Of a stretch of DNA of 64,000 nucleotides, positions 27,079 to 36,788 are shown piece by piece. The first letter of the stretch is position 1. Each line of letters opens with the position of its first letter. The stretch is from NCBI RefSeq assembly GCF_027853235.1, contig NZ_WKJG01000083.1, forward strand, positions 1-64,000. The letters run 5' to 3'. The stretch is from Aliibacillus thermotolerans. Its GTDB lineage: Bacteria; Bacillota; Bacilli; Bacillales; Marinococcaceae. The position numbers and the translations under genes are program-made. The notes beneath the pieces were generated by a model. The model was not told the DNA's origin, did not search any database, and saw only the letters and a program-made list of their open reading frames with translations.

Positions 27079-27146
27079 GGCTGTCCCAGAAATACTTTTC
27101 GACTTCGAGTATTTCCAGTTGCAAATATACGACTGGTGGGACAGCT
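27079..27146. repeat. Three-way-junction GCTGTCCC element in ccpN leader
   Basis: The outer stem GCTGTCCCA (27080-27088) pairs with TGGGACAGC (27137-27145). Inside are two further stems: GAAATACT (27089-27096) with AGTATTTC (27108-27115), and CAGT (27116-27119) with ACTG (27132-27135). The stems abut with almost no free bases. It sits between glyS and ccpN and shares end sequence with the hairpins at 17782, 36745, 45219 and the ends of the 52-bp elements. Confidence 0.7.
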
Positions 27147-27214
27147 CCTTATTCTTATATTCTTTTATATATATTATAGCTTATTAACCGACAAGAATAG
27201 AAAAAGAACGCTTT

Positions 27215-29302
27215 TTAGGAAGAGAAGACGATATGTTGGAAATGTGCAAACTGCTGAATTACTTCCGACAATCGATTCATTAGTGCCAATCGATTTCCTT
27301 TGATAGCTTCATCATCGACCATCACCATCACTTCATCAAAATAACGATGAATCAATGGATTTATTTCTGTGAACAAACGATATGCTTCTTCCACGTTTCC
27401 AACTTCCAATTGTTCCGGTAGCTCTGTTACTAATTTTTTATACTGATCGTACAATTCTTGTTCGACTGATTGTTGAAACAAATCTGGTTGTACATCTTGT
27501 TCTTTTTCCTGTTTGGCCGCGATGTTTGTCACTCGACTCAACGCCTCGACCGTCGCTTTAAAATCAATGTCCGCCACTTTTTGTTGAAGGAACTCTGCTT
27601 TTTTAAGCAAGATCAAAACAGGATGGTCCATCGTTTCAAGGACCGCTTCGGCAATATCGTAACGAATTCCTTTCTCATCAAAAATATTTTTCAAGCGAAC
27701 ACGGAAAAAGGACAACATTTCCTTCTTTGTTTCTTCTTTGTCTCGCTGTAATATGTTAGCGTCTTGTAAAATATTTAACACCATATCAAAACATTCATCG
27801 AGGTGAAGTGGCAGCTCATGATCCAGTAAAATTTGTGCTACTCCAAAAGCCTGTCGTCTTAAACCATACGGATCCCCTGAACCAGTTGGGATAAGACCAA
27901 TGCCAAAACAAGCACTGATCGTATCTAATTTATCAGCAATAGACAAGAGGGCACCAATTTGACTTTCCGGAACAAGGTCCCCGGAAAATTTTGGTTCGTA
28001 ATGCTCTTTAATAGCGCGAGCAACTGCTTCATTTTCTCCGGCAAGTAATGCATACGTTTCCCCCATTTTTCCTTGTAGTTCCGGAAATTCATCCACCATG
28101 AGGGTGACGAGATCAAATTTCGAAAGTTGTGCTGCTCGTTTTAAATGGTGTTGATCTGTTTTATTTAATGAAAACTTCTCTCCAAAAGTAGTGACGATTT
28201 GCTCCAATCTTCTCACTTTGTCACCAATGGTACCAAGTTCTTCGTGAAAGACGATGGCATCTAATTTTTTCACTGCATCTTGTACTTGTAGTTTTTGGTC
28301 TTCTTCAAAGAAAAACATCGCATCCGCTAAACGTGCCCGCAGTACTTTTTCGTTCCCCTTTTGTACAATGTCAAGATGATCATCGTTGCCATTACGCACC
28401 GTGATAAAATATGGAAGCAACTTTCCGTCTTTATCTTTTACTGGAAAATAGCGTTGATGTTCTCGCATCGAAGTGATTAACACATCTTCCGGCAAGGATA
28501 AAAAGGTCGATTCAAACTGCCCGAAAAGCGCCGTCGGGTACTCCACTAACTGATTCACTTCTTCAAGCAAATCTTCATCAATAGGAATATTCCATCCTTG
28601 TTTTTCTTCTAATTCTTTCAGTTGAGAAACGATCATTTCTTTTCTTTCTTCAGCTGAGGCAATCACAAATTGATTTCGCAGTTTTTCTTCATATTCTTGT
28701 GGATGCGAAATGGTAATCTGGCTTCCTAAAAAACGATGACCTTGGGACACTTGACTCGTTTTTACATCAGTAATTTCAAAAGGAATTACTTCTTCATTCC
28801 ACAAAGCAATGATCCAATGAATCGGACGAGCATATTTCAAATCAAAGCTACCCCAACGCATATTTTTAGGAAAGTTCATGTCTTTCACGATGTAGGATAC
28901 GTCTTTTAACAATTCTTTCGTTTGCTTTCCTTTTTCTTCAATACGAGCATACACGTATTCCGTATTTTTTTCTTTTTTAAAATATAGATCGTTTGTATCG
29001 ACTCCTTTTCCTTTTGCAAATCCGATGGCCGCTTTCGTCCACTCGCCGTTTTCATCTTGGGCAATCTTTTTGGCCGGCCCGCGTGCTTCTTCTATTTTAT
29101 CCCTTTGTTGATCCGCCAAACCGTTCACGCGGACAGCAAGGCGCCGAGGTGTGGAGAAAACATCCACCGATTCATATGGAATGTCTTTGTCTTGAAGCCA
29201 CTCTTCCATGCGTTCTTTTAATTGCTGAATGGAAGGAGTGACAAAACGTGCCGGCAACTCTTCCATCCCGATTTCCAACAAAAATTGATTATTTTGTCTC
29301 AT
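27215..29302 (-). CDS. glyS: Glycyl-tRNA synthetase beta subunit
   Basis: The beta chain of the alpha2-beta2 bacterial glycyl-tRNA synthetase, about 695 residues, binding and recognising tRNA-Gly. Typical parts are [14 protein letters not shown] at the N-terminus, SREHQRYF-like [11 protein letters not shown], and the HD-domain region with [17 protein letters not shown] near 485-505. ATG at 29302 is chosen because AGGGTGG lies just upstream; GTG at 29311 is in frame. The start overlaps the end of glyQ by 14 bases, so translation is coupled. Confidence 0.96.
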   Translation of the reverse strand: MRQNNQFLLEIGMEELPARFVTPSIQQLKERMEEWLQDKDIPYESVDVFSTPRRLAVRVNGLADQQRDKIEEARGPAKKIAQDENGEWTKAAIGFAKGKGVDTNDLYFKKEKNTEYVYARIEEKGKQTKELLKDVSYIVKDMNFPKNMRWGSFDLKYARPIHWIIALWNEEVIPFEITDVKTSQVSQGHRFLGSQITISHPQEYEEKLRNQFVIASAEERKEMIVSQLKELEEKQGWNIPIDEDLLEEVNQLVEYPTALFGQFESTFLSLPEDVLITSMREHQRYFPVKDKDGKLLPYFITVRNGNDDHLDIVQKGNEKVLRARLADAMFFFEEDQKLQVQDAVKKLDAIVFHEELGTIGDKVRRLEQIVTTFGEKFSLNKTDQHHLKRAAQLSKFDLVTLMVDEFPELQGKMGETYALLAGENEAVARAIKEHYEPKFSGDLVPESQIGALLSIADKLDTISACFGIGLIPTGSGDPYGLRRQAFGVAQILLDHELPLHLDECFDMVLNILQDANILQRDKEETKKEMLSFFRVRLKNIFDEKGIRYDIAEAVLETMDHPVLILLKKAEFLQQKVADIDFKATVEALSRVTNIAAKQEKEQDVQPDLFQQSVEQELYDQYKKLVTELPEQLEVGNVEEAYRLFTEINPLIHRYFDEVMVMVDDEAIKGNRLALMNRLSEVIQQFAHFQHIVFSS

Positions 29303-30185
29303 TTTGTCCACCCTCTTTCTCCTTCAACATTGGAAAGCCTAATTCTTCACGTTTTTTGTAGTAAAGAAGCGCACATTCCCTTGCAAGGTTGCGAACACGA
29401 CCAATATAACCGGTACGCTCAGTTACTGAAATAGCACCTCGCGCATCAAGTAAGTTAAAAACGTGCGAACATTTTAAAATGTAATCATACGCCGGGAAGA
29501 CAAGCTCTTCTTGCAAAACTCGCTTTGCTTCTTTTTCGTACGTATGGAAAGATTCAAACAACATCTCTTGGTCAGAAACTTCAAATGTATATTTGGAATG
29601 TTCGTATTCAGGTTGACCGAATACGTCGCGATAAGTAAAGCCATCGACCCACGTTAAATCAAACACATTTTCTTTTTCTTGAATAAACGATGCAAGTCGC
29701 TCTATTCCATATGTAATTTCCACCGCAACCGGATTGGCATCAATCCCACCAACTTGTTGGAAGTAAGTAAATTGAGTAATTTCCATTCCATCTAACCATA
29801 CTTCCCAACCGAGTCCCCATGCACTTAATGTCGGAGCTTCCCAATTGTCTTCCACAAAGCGAATGTCATGCGCTTTCGGGTCAATCCCGAGTTCTTTTAA
29901 ACTGTCCAAATACATTTCTTGAATATTTTTAGGAGAAGGCTTCATAATCACTTGAAATTGATGGTGTTGGTACAACCGATTTGGATTCTCTCCATATCTT
30001 CCGTCGGCAGGACGACGAGACGGCTCCACATAAGCGACATTCCAAGGTTCAGGGCCTATGCTCCGTAAAAACGTCATTGGATTCATCGTTCCTGCTCCTT
30101 TTTCCACATCATACGCTTGCATGATTAAGCAGTTATGTTGCGCCCAAAAATTTTGTAATGTTAGTATCATCTCTTGTACATTCAT
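29289..30185 (-). CDS. glyQ: Glycyl-tRNA synthetase alpha subunit
   Basis: The alpha (catalytic) chain of glycyl-tRNA synthetase, 298 residues. It starts [19 protein letters not shown] and contains [41 protein letters not shown] and [19 protein letters not shown], all hallmark segments. The start at 30185 has a GGGGGGAT site, and the long T-box leader upstream excludes the longer frame. Transcription is controlled by uncharged tRNA-Gly through that leader. It is followed by glyS. Confidence 0.97.
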   Translation of the reverse strand: MNVQEMILTLQNFWAQHNCLIMQAYDVEKGAGTMNPMTFLRSIGPEPWNVAYVEPSRRPADGRYGENPNRLYQHHQFQVIMKPSPKNIQEMYLDSLKELGIDPKAHDIRFVEDNWEAPTLSAWGLGWEVWLDGMEITQFTYFQQVGGIDANPVAVEITYGIERLASFIQEKENVFDLTWVDGFTYRDVFGQPEYEHSKYTFEVSDQEMLFESFHTYEKEAKRVLQEELVFPAYDYILKCSHVFNLLDARGAISVTERTGYIGRVRNLARECALLYYKKREELGFPMLKEKEGGQNETK

Positions 30186-30204
30186 CGAAATCCCCCCTAT
30201 TCTA

Positions 30205-30425
30205 AAATAAAAAAATCCCGTTCCGTATACGCCAAAATACCGGCATATAGGGACGAGATAGACCCGCGGTTCCACCCTATTTGCTGCCCTAAATAAAAGA
30301 CAGCCTCTTTTATCCTTACTTGCTCCGGAACGCCTTCACCGCTATGTTTCATGCAGCTCCCACCATGTCTGCACTCGCTCGGGAAACAGGGAACGATTAC
30401 TACTTTCCTTCATAGCAAAAATATT
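30205..30425 (-). ncRNA. T-box leader of glyQS
   Basis: On the minus strand the conserved T-box motif AGGGTGGAACCGCGGG (30263-30278) contains TGGA, which fits the U-discriminator NCCA end of tRNA-Gly. A GGC triplet at 30332-30334 (in GTGAAGGCGTTCC) is the likely specifier codon for glycine. The terminator hairpin TCTCGTCCCTATATGCC with GGCGTATACGGAACGGGA is followed by TTTTTTTATTTT. Uncharged tRNA-Gly should stabilise the antiterminator. The specifier position is my inference; the T-box itself is clear. Confidence 0.93.
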
Positions 30426-30447
30426 CGTGTCATGCACTTCCACTCAA

Positions 30448-30476
30448 ATCATACTGAATCATGCGGAGCGTGTCAA
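30448..30476 (-). promoter_or_regulatory. Sigma-A promoter of glyQS
   Basis: On the minus strand TTGACA (30471-30476), 17 bases, TATGAT (30448-30453), just upstream of the T-box leader and touching the recO 3' end. Confidence 0.85.
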
Positions 30477-30480
30477 GGTA

Positions 30481-31227
30481 CTACCAGTTCCACTTTTCCA
30501 GTTGATCAAGGAATCGTTTCGATTTTAACGCAAATCCTCCATAAGCTTCGTAGTACGCATCCATCACTCGTTTTAATTCTTCTTTTGTTTCCTTCTGTAA
30601 AGAAATGGATCCAATTCGTTGGACATCTATATGCAAAAATAGGCGCAATAAATGAATCGTCTTCGGATGAAGATGGATAGCATATGGATCCTGATCGGTA
30701 CATCGCTTGCATAAAAAGCCCGCTTCCTTCACTGAAAAACTTACAATTTGGTCTGTTTGACCACAACAGACACATTTCGTCAGTTCTGGTTGAATCCCGG
30801 CTTGCAATGTCATTTTCGTTTCAAAAATACTCGTCAATACTTCAGGGTCATGACCGAATTCCATCTGTTCTAAAAGCGTCAGAAACAACTCAAACAAATA
30901 CGGATTTTTTTCCCGTTCTTCTACTGTCTTTTCTAACAACTCGGCCATATAGGCCGCATAGGACATACGAACGATATGTTGACGAATGTCCGGAAAAGAG
31001 TGAAGCACATCTCCTTGATTTAATGTGCTCATTCCTCTACCTTTATAGTAAAGAAATATCCCGTGTACAAAAGGTTGGGACACACTACGGAAGCGATTTC
31101 TAGTTTTTTTTGCTCCTCGGGCCATGACCGCTACTTTCCCGAACTCCCTCGTAAACAATGTCAATATCACATTCGATTCTCCATAATTTATCGTACGAAG
31201 CACAATGCCTTCCGCTTTTTCAAGCAT
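30481..31227 (-). CDS. recO: DNA repair protein RecO
   Basis: A 248-residue RecO: N-terminal OB fold (EGIVLRTINYGESNVILTLFTREFGK), helical middle, and zinc-binding C-terminal part with C-V-C-C and C-K-R-C (CVCCGQTDQ..., FLCKRCTDQ). It anneals DNA and loads RecA with RecR in recombinational repair. It follows yqzL and era in the usual Bacillus order. The start has AGAGGAGA upstream. Confidence 0.94.
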   Translation of the reverse strand: MLEKAEGIVLRTINYGESNVILTLFTREFGKVAVMARGAKKTRNRFRSVSQPFVHGIFLYYKGRGMSTLNQGDVLHSFPDIRQHIVRMSYAAYMAELLEKTVEEREKNPYLFELFLTLLEQMEFGHDPEVLTSIFETKMTLQAGIQPELTKCVCCGQTDQIVSFSVKEAGFLCKRCTDQDPYAIHLHPKTIHLLRLFLHIDVQRIGSISLQKETKEELKRVMDAYYEAYGGFALKSKRFLDQLEKWNW

Positions 31228-31238
31228 CTTTTTCTCCT

Positions 31239-31385
31239 CTATTGATCGATAGGGGGAATCTCCTCCTGAAAAGACATGTAGTCTTCTTTTCTTTCCATAT
31301 ATTCCTCTAATTCCTTTGTATATAAGTACGCTTCGATACTACCAGTAAGAAAGAAATAATTCCAAGATGCATCATAGTCATTCAT
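31239..31385 (-). CDS. yqzL: YqzL family small protein
   Basis: A 48-residue ORF, MNDYDASWNYFFLTGSIEAY... to EEIPPIDQ, with AAAGGATGG upstream of its ATG. Length, the aromatic W-x-x-F start, the T-G-S/N-I-x-x-Y-L motif and the acidic tail match YqzL proteins, which are always between recO and era in Bacillus. No function is known. It is 11 bases upstream of recO. Confidence 0.8.
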   Translation of the reverse strand: MNDYDASWNYFFLTGSIEAYLYTKELEEYMERKEDYMSFQEEIPPIDQ

Positions 31386-31508
31386 GAGAGAACCATCCTT
31401 TCTTTCCATAGGATTTGGATTTTCTCAATATGGTCTCTTTTATAGAATGGCTCATTATAAGAAAAGCATAAGCTGTAAAATTTCCCTCTTACTACCCGCA
31501 TCCGACGC

Positions 31509-32414
31509 TTATTCAAGATGCGTTTGATCGTATCCATACTCACTTAATTGACGGCGATTATTCCGCCAATTTTTGTCTACTTTAACAAATAAGTCTAAAT
31601 ACACGTTCGAACCTAATAAAGCTTCGATATCTTTTCTCGCACGCTTTCCTATTTCTTTCAACATGTTTCCTTGTTTTCCAATAATGATTCCTTTTTGAGA
31701 CTGGCGCTCCACAAGAACAAGCGCTGAAATATAGACCATTCCACCTTTACGCTCTTTCATTTCTTCTATCACGACAGCGATCGAATGAGGAACTTCTTCT
31801 TCCGTTAAATGAATAATTTTTTCGCGAATGAACTCACTGACAATAAAACGTTCCGGATGATCGGTTATTTCATCCGCCGGGTAATATTGAGGTCCTTCAT
31901 CCATATAGCGGATGATTTGCTCCATTAAGGTGGTCACGTTATTGCCATTTAAGGCAGAAACGGGGATAATTTCTGCAAACTGATATAACTCACGATATGC
32001 GGCAATTTTTTCTAGCAATTGCTCCGGATGCATTCGATCAATTTTGTTTAATACGAGAAAAACAGGTGTGTTCGTCTCTTTTAGTTTTTCTAATATAAAC
32101 TTTTCACCTTGGCCATAAGGCTCATTCACATCCACTACAAACAAGATGAGATCGACTTCCCGAAACGTCGAGAGAGCAGCGCGGACCATAAAGTCACCGA
32201 GTTGGTGTTTTGGTTTATGAATTCCTGGAGTATCAATGAAAATCAGTTGAGCTGTCTCACTTGTATATATTCCTTGTATTTTATTTCTTGTTGTTTGAGG
32301 CTTATCGCTCATAATTGCAATTTTTTCACCAACAATGTAGTTCAAGAGGGTTGATTTCCCGACATTCGGACGACCGACAAGCGCTACAAAACCTGATTTG
32401 TAAGTTTCATTCAT
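31509..32414 (-). CDS. era: GTPase Era
   Basis: A 301-residue ribosome-assembly GTPase (same length as in B. subtilis). G1 GRPNVGKS at 14-21, G3 DTPG, G4 NKID and a C-terminal KH domain (~225-295) that binds the 3' end of 16S rRNA ([19 protein letters not shown] region). The start at 32414 follows GGAGGATTT and overlaps the cdd stop by 4 bases (ATGA); the longer upstream frame is inside cdd. Confidence 0.97.
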   Translation of the reverse strand: MNETYKSGFVALVGRPNVGKSTLLNYIVGEKIAIMSDKPQTTRNKIQGIYTSETAQLIFIDTPGIHKPKHQLGDFMVRAALSTFREVDLILFVVDVNEPYGQGEKFILEKLKETNTPVFLVLNKIDRMHPEQLLEKIAAYRELYQFAEIIPVSALNGNNVTTLMEQIIRYMDEGPQYYPADEITDHPERFIVSEFIREKIIHLTEEEVPHSIAVVIEEMKERKGGMVYISALVLVERQSQKGIIIGKQGNMLKEIGKRARKDIEALLGSNVYLDLFVKVDKNWRNNRRQLSEYGYDQTHLE

Positions 32415-32806
32415 CGTTTGAAATCCTCCGCTTGAAATGCTCCTGGTAAAAGCTCTTTTACTGTTATTGTCATTACATTCCCATTTATATTTGCTAAATA
32501 AACCATCCCATCTGGTGGCATGAACTCCGCCATCACTTGCCTGCAAGCACCACAAGGAGTTACCGGTTCTAACGTATCCGCTACGACTGCTAACTTGTCA
32601 ATCTTTTGCTCTCCTTCGCTCACTGCTTTAAAGATAGCAAGACGTTCTGCACAATTCGTTAAACTATAGGAAGCATTTTCAATGTTGCAGCCTGTATAGA
32701 TGTGGTTTTTGGCTGTTTGTACTGCAGCCCCCACTGAAAAGCGAGAATACGGGGCATAGGCAAAGGAACGAGCCTCTATTGCTTCTTTTACTAATGCTAT
32801 CGTCAT
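32411..32806 (-). CDS. cdd: Cytidine deaminase
   Basis: A 131-residue homotetrameric-type zinc cytidine deaminase that salvages cytidine and deoxycytidine. The active site is CAE (in [11 protein letters not shown]) with PCGACRQVM providing the other two cysteine ligands. It starts with ATG after GAGGTGGTG, overlaps the dgkA stop, and overlaps era at its 3' end: a tightly coupled dgkA-cdd-era unit. Confidence 0.96.
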   Translation of the reverse strand: MTIALVKEAIEARSFAYAPYSRFSVGAAVQTAKNHIYTGCNIENASYSLTNCAERLAIFKAVSEGEQKIDKLAVVADTLEPVTPCGACRQVMAEFMPPDGMVYLANINGNVMTITVKELLPGAFQAEDFKR

Positions 32807-33213
32807 TTTGTCACCACCTCAACGAAGTAGGCTATAAGTGGTTTATAAAAAATAAGAACGCCGATGATCACTGCCATGATACTGGCAATCAATACAGCAG
32901 CTGCTGCCACATCCTTTGCTTGTTTCGCCAAGGGATGATAATCTTCCGTCACCAAATTGACAATTCTTTCCACAGCTGTATTCATCAATTCTAAAGCAAT
33001 CACCATTCCAATCGTTAAAAATAGTATCAATTTCTGAACGAAAGGAATGGATAACAGATAAGCGCAAATGATGACACCAAATGCAATAGCAAGATGAATC
33101 CGTATGTTTTGCTCTGACTGGAGAGCATGTATCAAACCTTTGATCGCATACCGAAACGAGTGGAAAAAGCGACGCCAACCTTTTATCTTTTTATCTTTCC
33201 AAACCATAGGCAC
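32803..33213 (-). CDS. dgkA: Undecaprenol/diacylglycerol kinase
   Basis: A 136-residue membrane kinase of the DgkA family with an N-terminal amphipathic part (RRFFHSFRYAIKGL) and three membrane helices. The family motif ALELMNTAVERIVNLVTEDYH carries the catalytic Glu and the Asn/Glu residues. In Bacillus this enzyme phosphorylates undecaprenol for cell-wall lipid carrier recycling. GTG at 33213 or ATG at 33207 may start it; neither has a strong SD, and the gene overlaps the end of ybeY. Confidence 0.9.
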   Translation of the reverse strand: MPMVWKDKKIKGWRRFFHSFRYAIKGLIHALQSEQNIRIHLAIAFGVIICAYLLSIPFVQKLILFLTIGMVIALELMNTAVERIVNLVTEDYHPLAKQAKDVAAAAVLIASIMAVIIGVLIFYKPLIAYFVEVVTK

Positions 33214-33652
33214 TCAATATTTGTTCTTGACGAGCGAACATGATCTTTTCCGCTTCTTTTTCCTCGTGATGATATCCTAATAGATGTAAAAAACCGTGAA
33301 CGACTAAAAAACCTAATTCTCTTTGATAAGAATGTCCATATTCCTCTGCTTGAGTGGCTGCCTTTTCAACACTTACAACAATGTCTCCCAATAATTCAGG
33401 CATTTCCTCAAAGTCATGATCGACTTCCTCTTCTCCATCATTTAATGCAAAAGAAAGAACATCCGTTTCTCGGTCTATCCCGCGATACTCTTTATTTAAA
33501 GAACGGATGCTTTCATTATCCACAAAAGTAATGGAAAGTTCTGCTCGTTCTTTTACTTTCTCCATTTCTGCTGCTAATTGGAGTAATTGTTCTACATCTT
33601 TTTTCTCTTTATTCGTCAATGAATTGGTTTCATCGATGAAATCAATCTGCAT
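33191..33652 (-). CDS. ybeY: rRNA maturation RNase YbeY
   Basis: A 153-residue metallo-endoribonuclease for 16S rRNA 3'-end maturation and 70S quality control. Zinc motif HGFLHLLGYHHEE supplies three histidines; SITFVDNESIRSLNKEYRG and DVLSFAL are also typical. In the motif the usual D before the last H (GYDH) is replaced by H. The start at 33652 is preferred over 33658 because AGAGGA then has proper spacing. It overlaps phoH. Confidence 0.93.
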   Translation of the reverse strand: MQIDFIDETNSLTNKEKKDVEQLLQLAAEMEKVKERAELSITFVDNESIRSLNKEYRGIDRETDVLSFALNDGEEEVDHDFEEMPELLGDIVVSVEKAATQAEEYGHSYQRELGFLVVHGFLHLLGYHHEEKEAEKIMFARQEQILSAYGLER

Positions 33653-34661
33653 GTCCATTCCTCTTTTCGTCCGAGCGGGAAAAACGATTTCTTCTTAATT
33701 CTTCTTCTTTTTCACTATATGCATCGAGAATTTGTTGCACTAATGTATGACGCACAACGTCGGTAGATTGTAAATAAACAAATCCAATGCTCGGTATATG
33801 ATTTAAAACGTGAATGGCCGTTTTCAATCCCGACTGTTGCCCTTTCGGTAAGTCAATTTGAGTTAAATCTCCGTTCACTACCATTTTGGAGCCAAATCCG
33901 AGTCGTGTTAAAAACATTTTAATTTGTTCTTTGGTCGTATTTTGTGCTTCATCTAAAATAACGAACGCATCTTCTAATGTTCGTCCGCGCATATAAGCAA
34001 GGGGAGCAACTTCAATCGTGCCTCGTTCCATCAGTCTCGCCGTATGCTCCACTCCAAAAATGTCATGAAGCGCATCATAAAGCGGGCGCAAGTAAGGATC
34101 GACCTTTTCTTTCAGATCTCCTGGAAGAAAGCCGAGACTCTCTCCTGCCTCCACTGCCGGACGCGTAAGAACAATGCGTTTAACCACTCCTTCTTTTAAC
34201 GCATTCACAGCCATTACTACCGCTAAATACGTTTTTCCCGTACCAGCAGGACCAATTCCAAAAATCAAATCTTTTTTACGGATTGTATCTATATATTCTT
34301 TTTGTCCAAGCGTTTTAGCTACAATCGGTTTACCACTTGTGTTTACGGCGATCGTTTCTTGGTATAAATCCTCGAGTCGGTCCAGTTTGTTCTCTTGTGC
34401 TAATTGAATGGCATAGACTACGTCTCTTTCTGACAATTTTACTCCTTTTCTTAGCAAACGAATGAGCGCATAGAAGACGTCTTCTAATAACCGTGCTTTA
34501 TCTTTATCTCCATCTACTACAAGGGATTCTCCTCTAGTCACAATTGTAATATTTAATTTTTCTTCCATTCGTTTTAAATGAGTATCATTTGGTCCGAATA
34601 ATGATTGAATTTCATGGGCGTCATTTACATGTAACGAAATTTCTTGTTTTTTTGACGTCAT
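33642..34661 (-). CDS. phoH: PhoH family ATPase
   Basis: About 339 residues: an N-terminal ~115 residues including a KH-like part (LSLHVNDAHEIQSLFGPND-type start), then the PhoH ATPase with Walker A FGIGPAGTGKTYLA and Walker B FVILDEAQNTT. Its job is probably RNA-linked, and it often lies next to ybeY as here. The start at 34661 has GAGGAGA upstream and overlaps yqfD. In B. subtilis yqfF (pgpH) stands between phoH and ybeY; here they overlap directly. Confidence 0.93.
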   Translation of the reverse strand: MTSKKQEISLHVNDAHEIQSLFGPNDTHLKRMEEKLNITIVTRGESLVVDGDKDKARLLEDVFYALIRLLRKGVKLSERDVVYAIQLAQENKLDRLEDLYQETIAVNTSGKPIVAKTLGQKEYIDTIRKKDLIFGIGPAGTGKTYLAVVMAVNALKEGVVKRIVLTRPAVEAGESLGFLPGDLKEKVDPYLRPLYDALHDIFGVEHTARLMERGTIEVAPLAYMRGRTLEDAFVILDEAQNTTKEQIKMFLTRLGFGSKMVVNGDLTQIDLPKGQQSGLKTAIHVLNHIPSIGFVYLQSTDVVRHTLVQQILDAYSEKEEELRRNRFSRSDEKRNGHAD

Positions 34662-34663
34662 TC

Positions 34664-35845
34664 TCATTCTCCTCGAATTATCGGTGTTTCCGACGTAATG
34701 TCTTCAATTACTTGGTAATGAATAACTATTTTCACTTTACCATTCTCCGACTGCTCGTGCAAAATTTTTTCGTTTAGAATTGTTGCTTCATCTGATATTT
34801 TTTTCTTTAACTCACTTCTCCCTCTTTCCTTTGCAACTTTTCTCAAATCTTCCCTTTTTACAGGAGGAGAAAGCGATTGACTTTCATTCCAAGTAACGAT
34901 GGAAAGGGAAATGGGAATATTCCATTTTTCAAAGAGAGCAGGCTGTTTCATCGTTTCGGATGGTGCGACGCTTGAAAAGGATTTTTCTTGAGAAAAACCC
35001 CAAATTGGAAGGCGAAATGAACCGATTTGCAGAGCATATGATTTTTCAACATTTCCTGTGAGCGTATCTACTCGTTGTTTTAGCGGAATGTTTACGGTCG
35101 CTTGGTACCATGTTTCACCTAAGACTTTCCCGGTGGCAGCTACCATTTTTGCATGTTTCCCTTTGCCAATAAACCCTGAAATAAGCATGTCTCCAGGATG
35201 AACCAGTTCATTTTCTTCCACGAGCACTTGTCCTTTTTCTGCATAAATGGAGTGAATCACTGCCGTTTTTTTGGCCGTTAAATGACGAGGAGCGGCATCT
35301 TCCCGTTCTTTCGGCAATGTTTGTTCGACTACTTCAAAACGATAAGTCGTACCTTGTTTTTGCACTCCTACCCAAGTAATTCCTTCTAATTGATCGAGAA
35401 GTTGAGATTGGATTTCTTCTAAGCCGGGAAGAAGAAATGAAAACTTTCCGACTGATACTCCTATTTCTTCAATTGCTTGTGAAATTTCATGCTTCAGCGC
35501 TGGATTGGCTCCACGGATTTCTACTTTCCAAATCATTTGTGACAAAAGGATCATCATCGCAACAAAAACAGCCATTCCGATAAAAAATCCAATCCTCTCT
35601 TTTACGAGAAGCTTGTACTTTTCAAAAAAAGATAAAGACACCACTTCCCATGTGCAATCACTGTCAAATACAATACGATCTAATTGGGACAAATATTTTC
35701 GATGGATGATACATGTTACTGTTTCATTATTTCGTTGCACATGTTTGATTGGTAAGTTTGTCTTCATGCATTCATTTAAAACATATTCTAACTGCTCGCC
35801 TCGTATTTGCACAATCACTTCAGAAGGTCCCCGTCCATTCATCAT
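34664..35845 (-). CDS. yqfD: Sporulation protein YqfD
   Basis: A 393-residue single-pass membrane protein: ~85 cytosolic residues, a membrane helix at about 90-110 (IGFFIGMAVFVAMMILLSQMIW), then a large outer domain beginning VEIRGANPALKHEI (FtsQ/POTRA-like). The yqfC-yqfD pair is controlled by sigma-E in the mother cell of B. subtilis, and YqfD is classed as a stage IV sporulation protein. It overlaps yqfC by 4 bases. Confidence 0.9.
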   Translation of the reverse strand: MMNGRGPSEVIVQIRGEQLEYVLNECMKTNLPIKHVQRNNETVTCIIHRKYLSQLDRIVFDSDCTWEVVSLSFFEKYKLLVKERIGFFIGMAVFVAMMILLSQMIWKVEIRGANPALKHEISQAIEEIGVSVGKFSFLLPGLEEIQSQLLDQLEGITWVGVQKQGTTYRFEVVEQTLPKEREDAAPRHLTAKKTAVIHSIYAEKGQVLVEENELVHPGDMLISGFIGKGKHAKMVAATGKVLGETWYQATVNIPLKQRVDTLTGNVEKSYALQIGSFRLPIWGFSQEKSFSSVAPSETMKQPALFEKWNIPISLSIVTWNESQSLSPPVKREDLRKVAKERGRSELKKKISDEATILNEKILHEQSENGKVKIVIHYQVIEDITSETPIIRGE

Positions 35846-36141
35846 TGCATCGAATCCCTTCGATTAAGATAACGAACTTCTTCAACTGTTCCTTCAAGTA
35901 ACAGCTCATTAGGCAATATATTTTTTATGGTTAAACCAGTTCCTTGAATCGACAACTCACCAAAAACGACTTTCAAGCGAACGTGTTCACTGGAAAAATG
36001 AAGAATCCCTTGATGATTTTCTATCAGTACATGCACTTGCCCCACCATTGTTAAACGGGGAACATCCAATATCACGTCTTCGGGAAGATTCATCTTTTTA
36101 ATCATCCAATCTTTCGTAGATTGCTTGAGCCGATTTAGCAT
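35842..36141 (-). CDS. yqfC: Sporulation protein YqfC
   Basis: A 99-residue soluble protein of the YabP/YqfC family with LPEDVILDVPRLTMVGQVHVLIENH and GELSIQGTGLTIKNI as family segments. It is the first gene of yqfC-yqfD and probably belongs to the mother-cell sporulation programme. AAGGGGG stands upstream of the ATG. Upstream lies the second 52-bp repeat block, which separates it from the floA cluster. Confidence 0.88.
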   Translation of the reverse strand: MLNRLKQSTKDWMIKKMNLPEDVILDVPRLTMVGQVHVLIENHQGILHFSSEHVRLKVVFGELSIQGTGLTIKNILPNELLLEGTVEEVRYLNRRDSMQ

Positions 36142-36339
36142 AGTTACGCCCCCTTACTTTTTATTTATATGTTGAAAGTGATGTTCTATCACTTGATAAA
36201 GAGAGAGTGCATGCATGGAAAATAAAAAGGACAAAGGGGGACTTAAATCAATATAATGACTGCTTTATGCCATTGTTTCACACAATTTTTTCACTCATGG
36301 TATCGATTCATAAGGTGTTGAAGGTGGAAGTGACATCAT

Positions 36340-36783
36340 GAACCGGTTACAGTGGTGCCGTGACTGGTCATGGCTTGCTTTCAAAAGCAATTTGACGCTG
36401 AAAAGGTGCCATAAACGGTGCATGGATTGCTTTCACAACGGTGTTTGGATTGAATCGGTGCCATGATCGATTCATGACTTGTTTCCACAGGCAATATTTG
36501 GTTGAAACGATGACATGAGACGTCCATGACTTGCTTCCACAAGCAATGTTAGGATGAAACAGTGCCATGATTGAGCTATGACTTGTTTCTGCAATCAATT
36601 TTTGGAGGAAACGGTGCCATGTTTGATCTATGACTCGCTTCCGTAAGTATTGTTGAGATGAAACGGCGCCATGACTCGGCCCCAGATGCTGTTTTTTAAG
36701 GAAACAGTGCCATCAGCAACCAACTCTTTCAAAAAAAAACTGTCCAAAAAGTCATCATTTAAGACTTTCTGGACAGCTCTTTC
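36340..36783. repeat. Repeat block B, 52-bp units, decayed
   Basis: Anchors related to TGAAACGGTGCCATGA occur at 36347, 36399, 36451, 36503, 36555, 36607 and 36659, exactly 52 bases apart; an eighth at 36700 is displaced by about 11 bases. Units also share a TTGCTTCCACAAGCAA-type hairpin. The right end is a hairpin (CTGTCCAAAAAGTC with GACTTTCTGGACAG, 36745-36779) like the ends of the other copies. The left GCTGTC end is not found, so this copy appears truncated. The interval 36142-36340 before it holds no gene. Orientation matches the copy at 53956-54277. Confidence 0.75.
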
Positions 36784-36788
36784 AAAAT

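Noticed and set aside
36368-36598. 76-codon minus-strand ORF inside repeat block B
   Set aside because: Same reason as for element A; it is repeat sequence by chance open.
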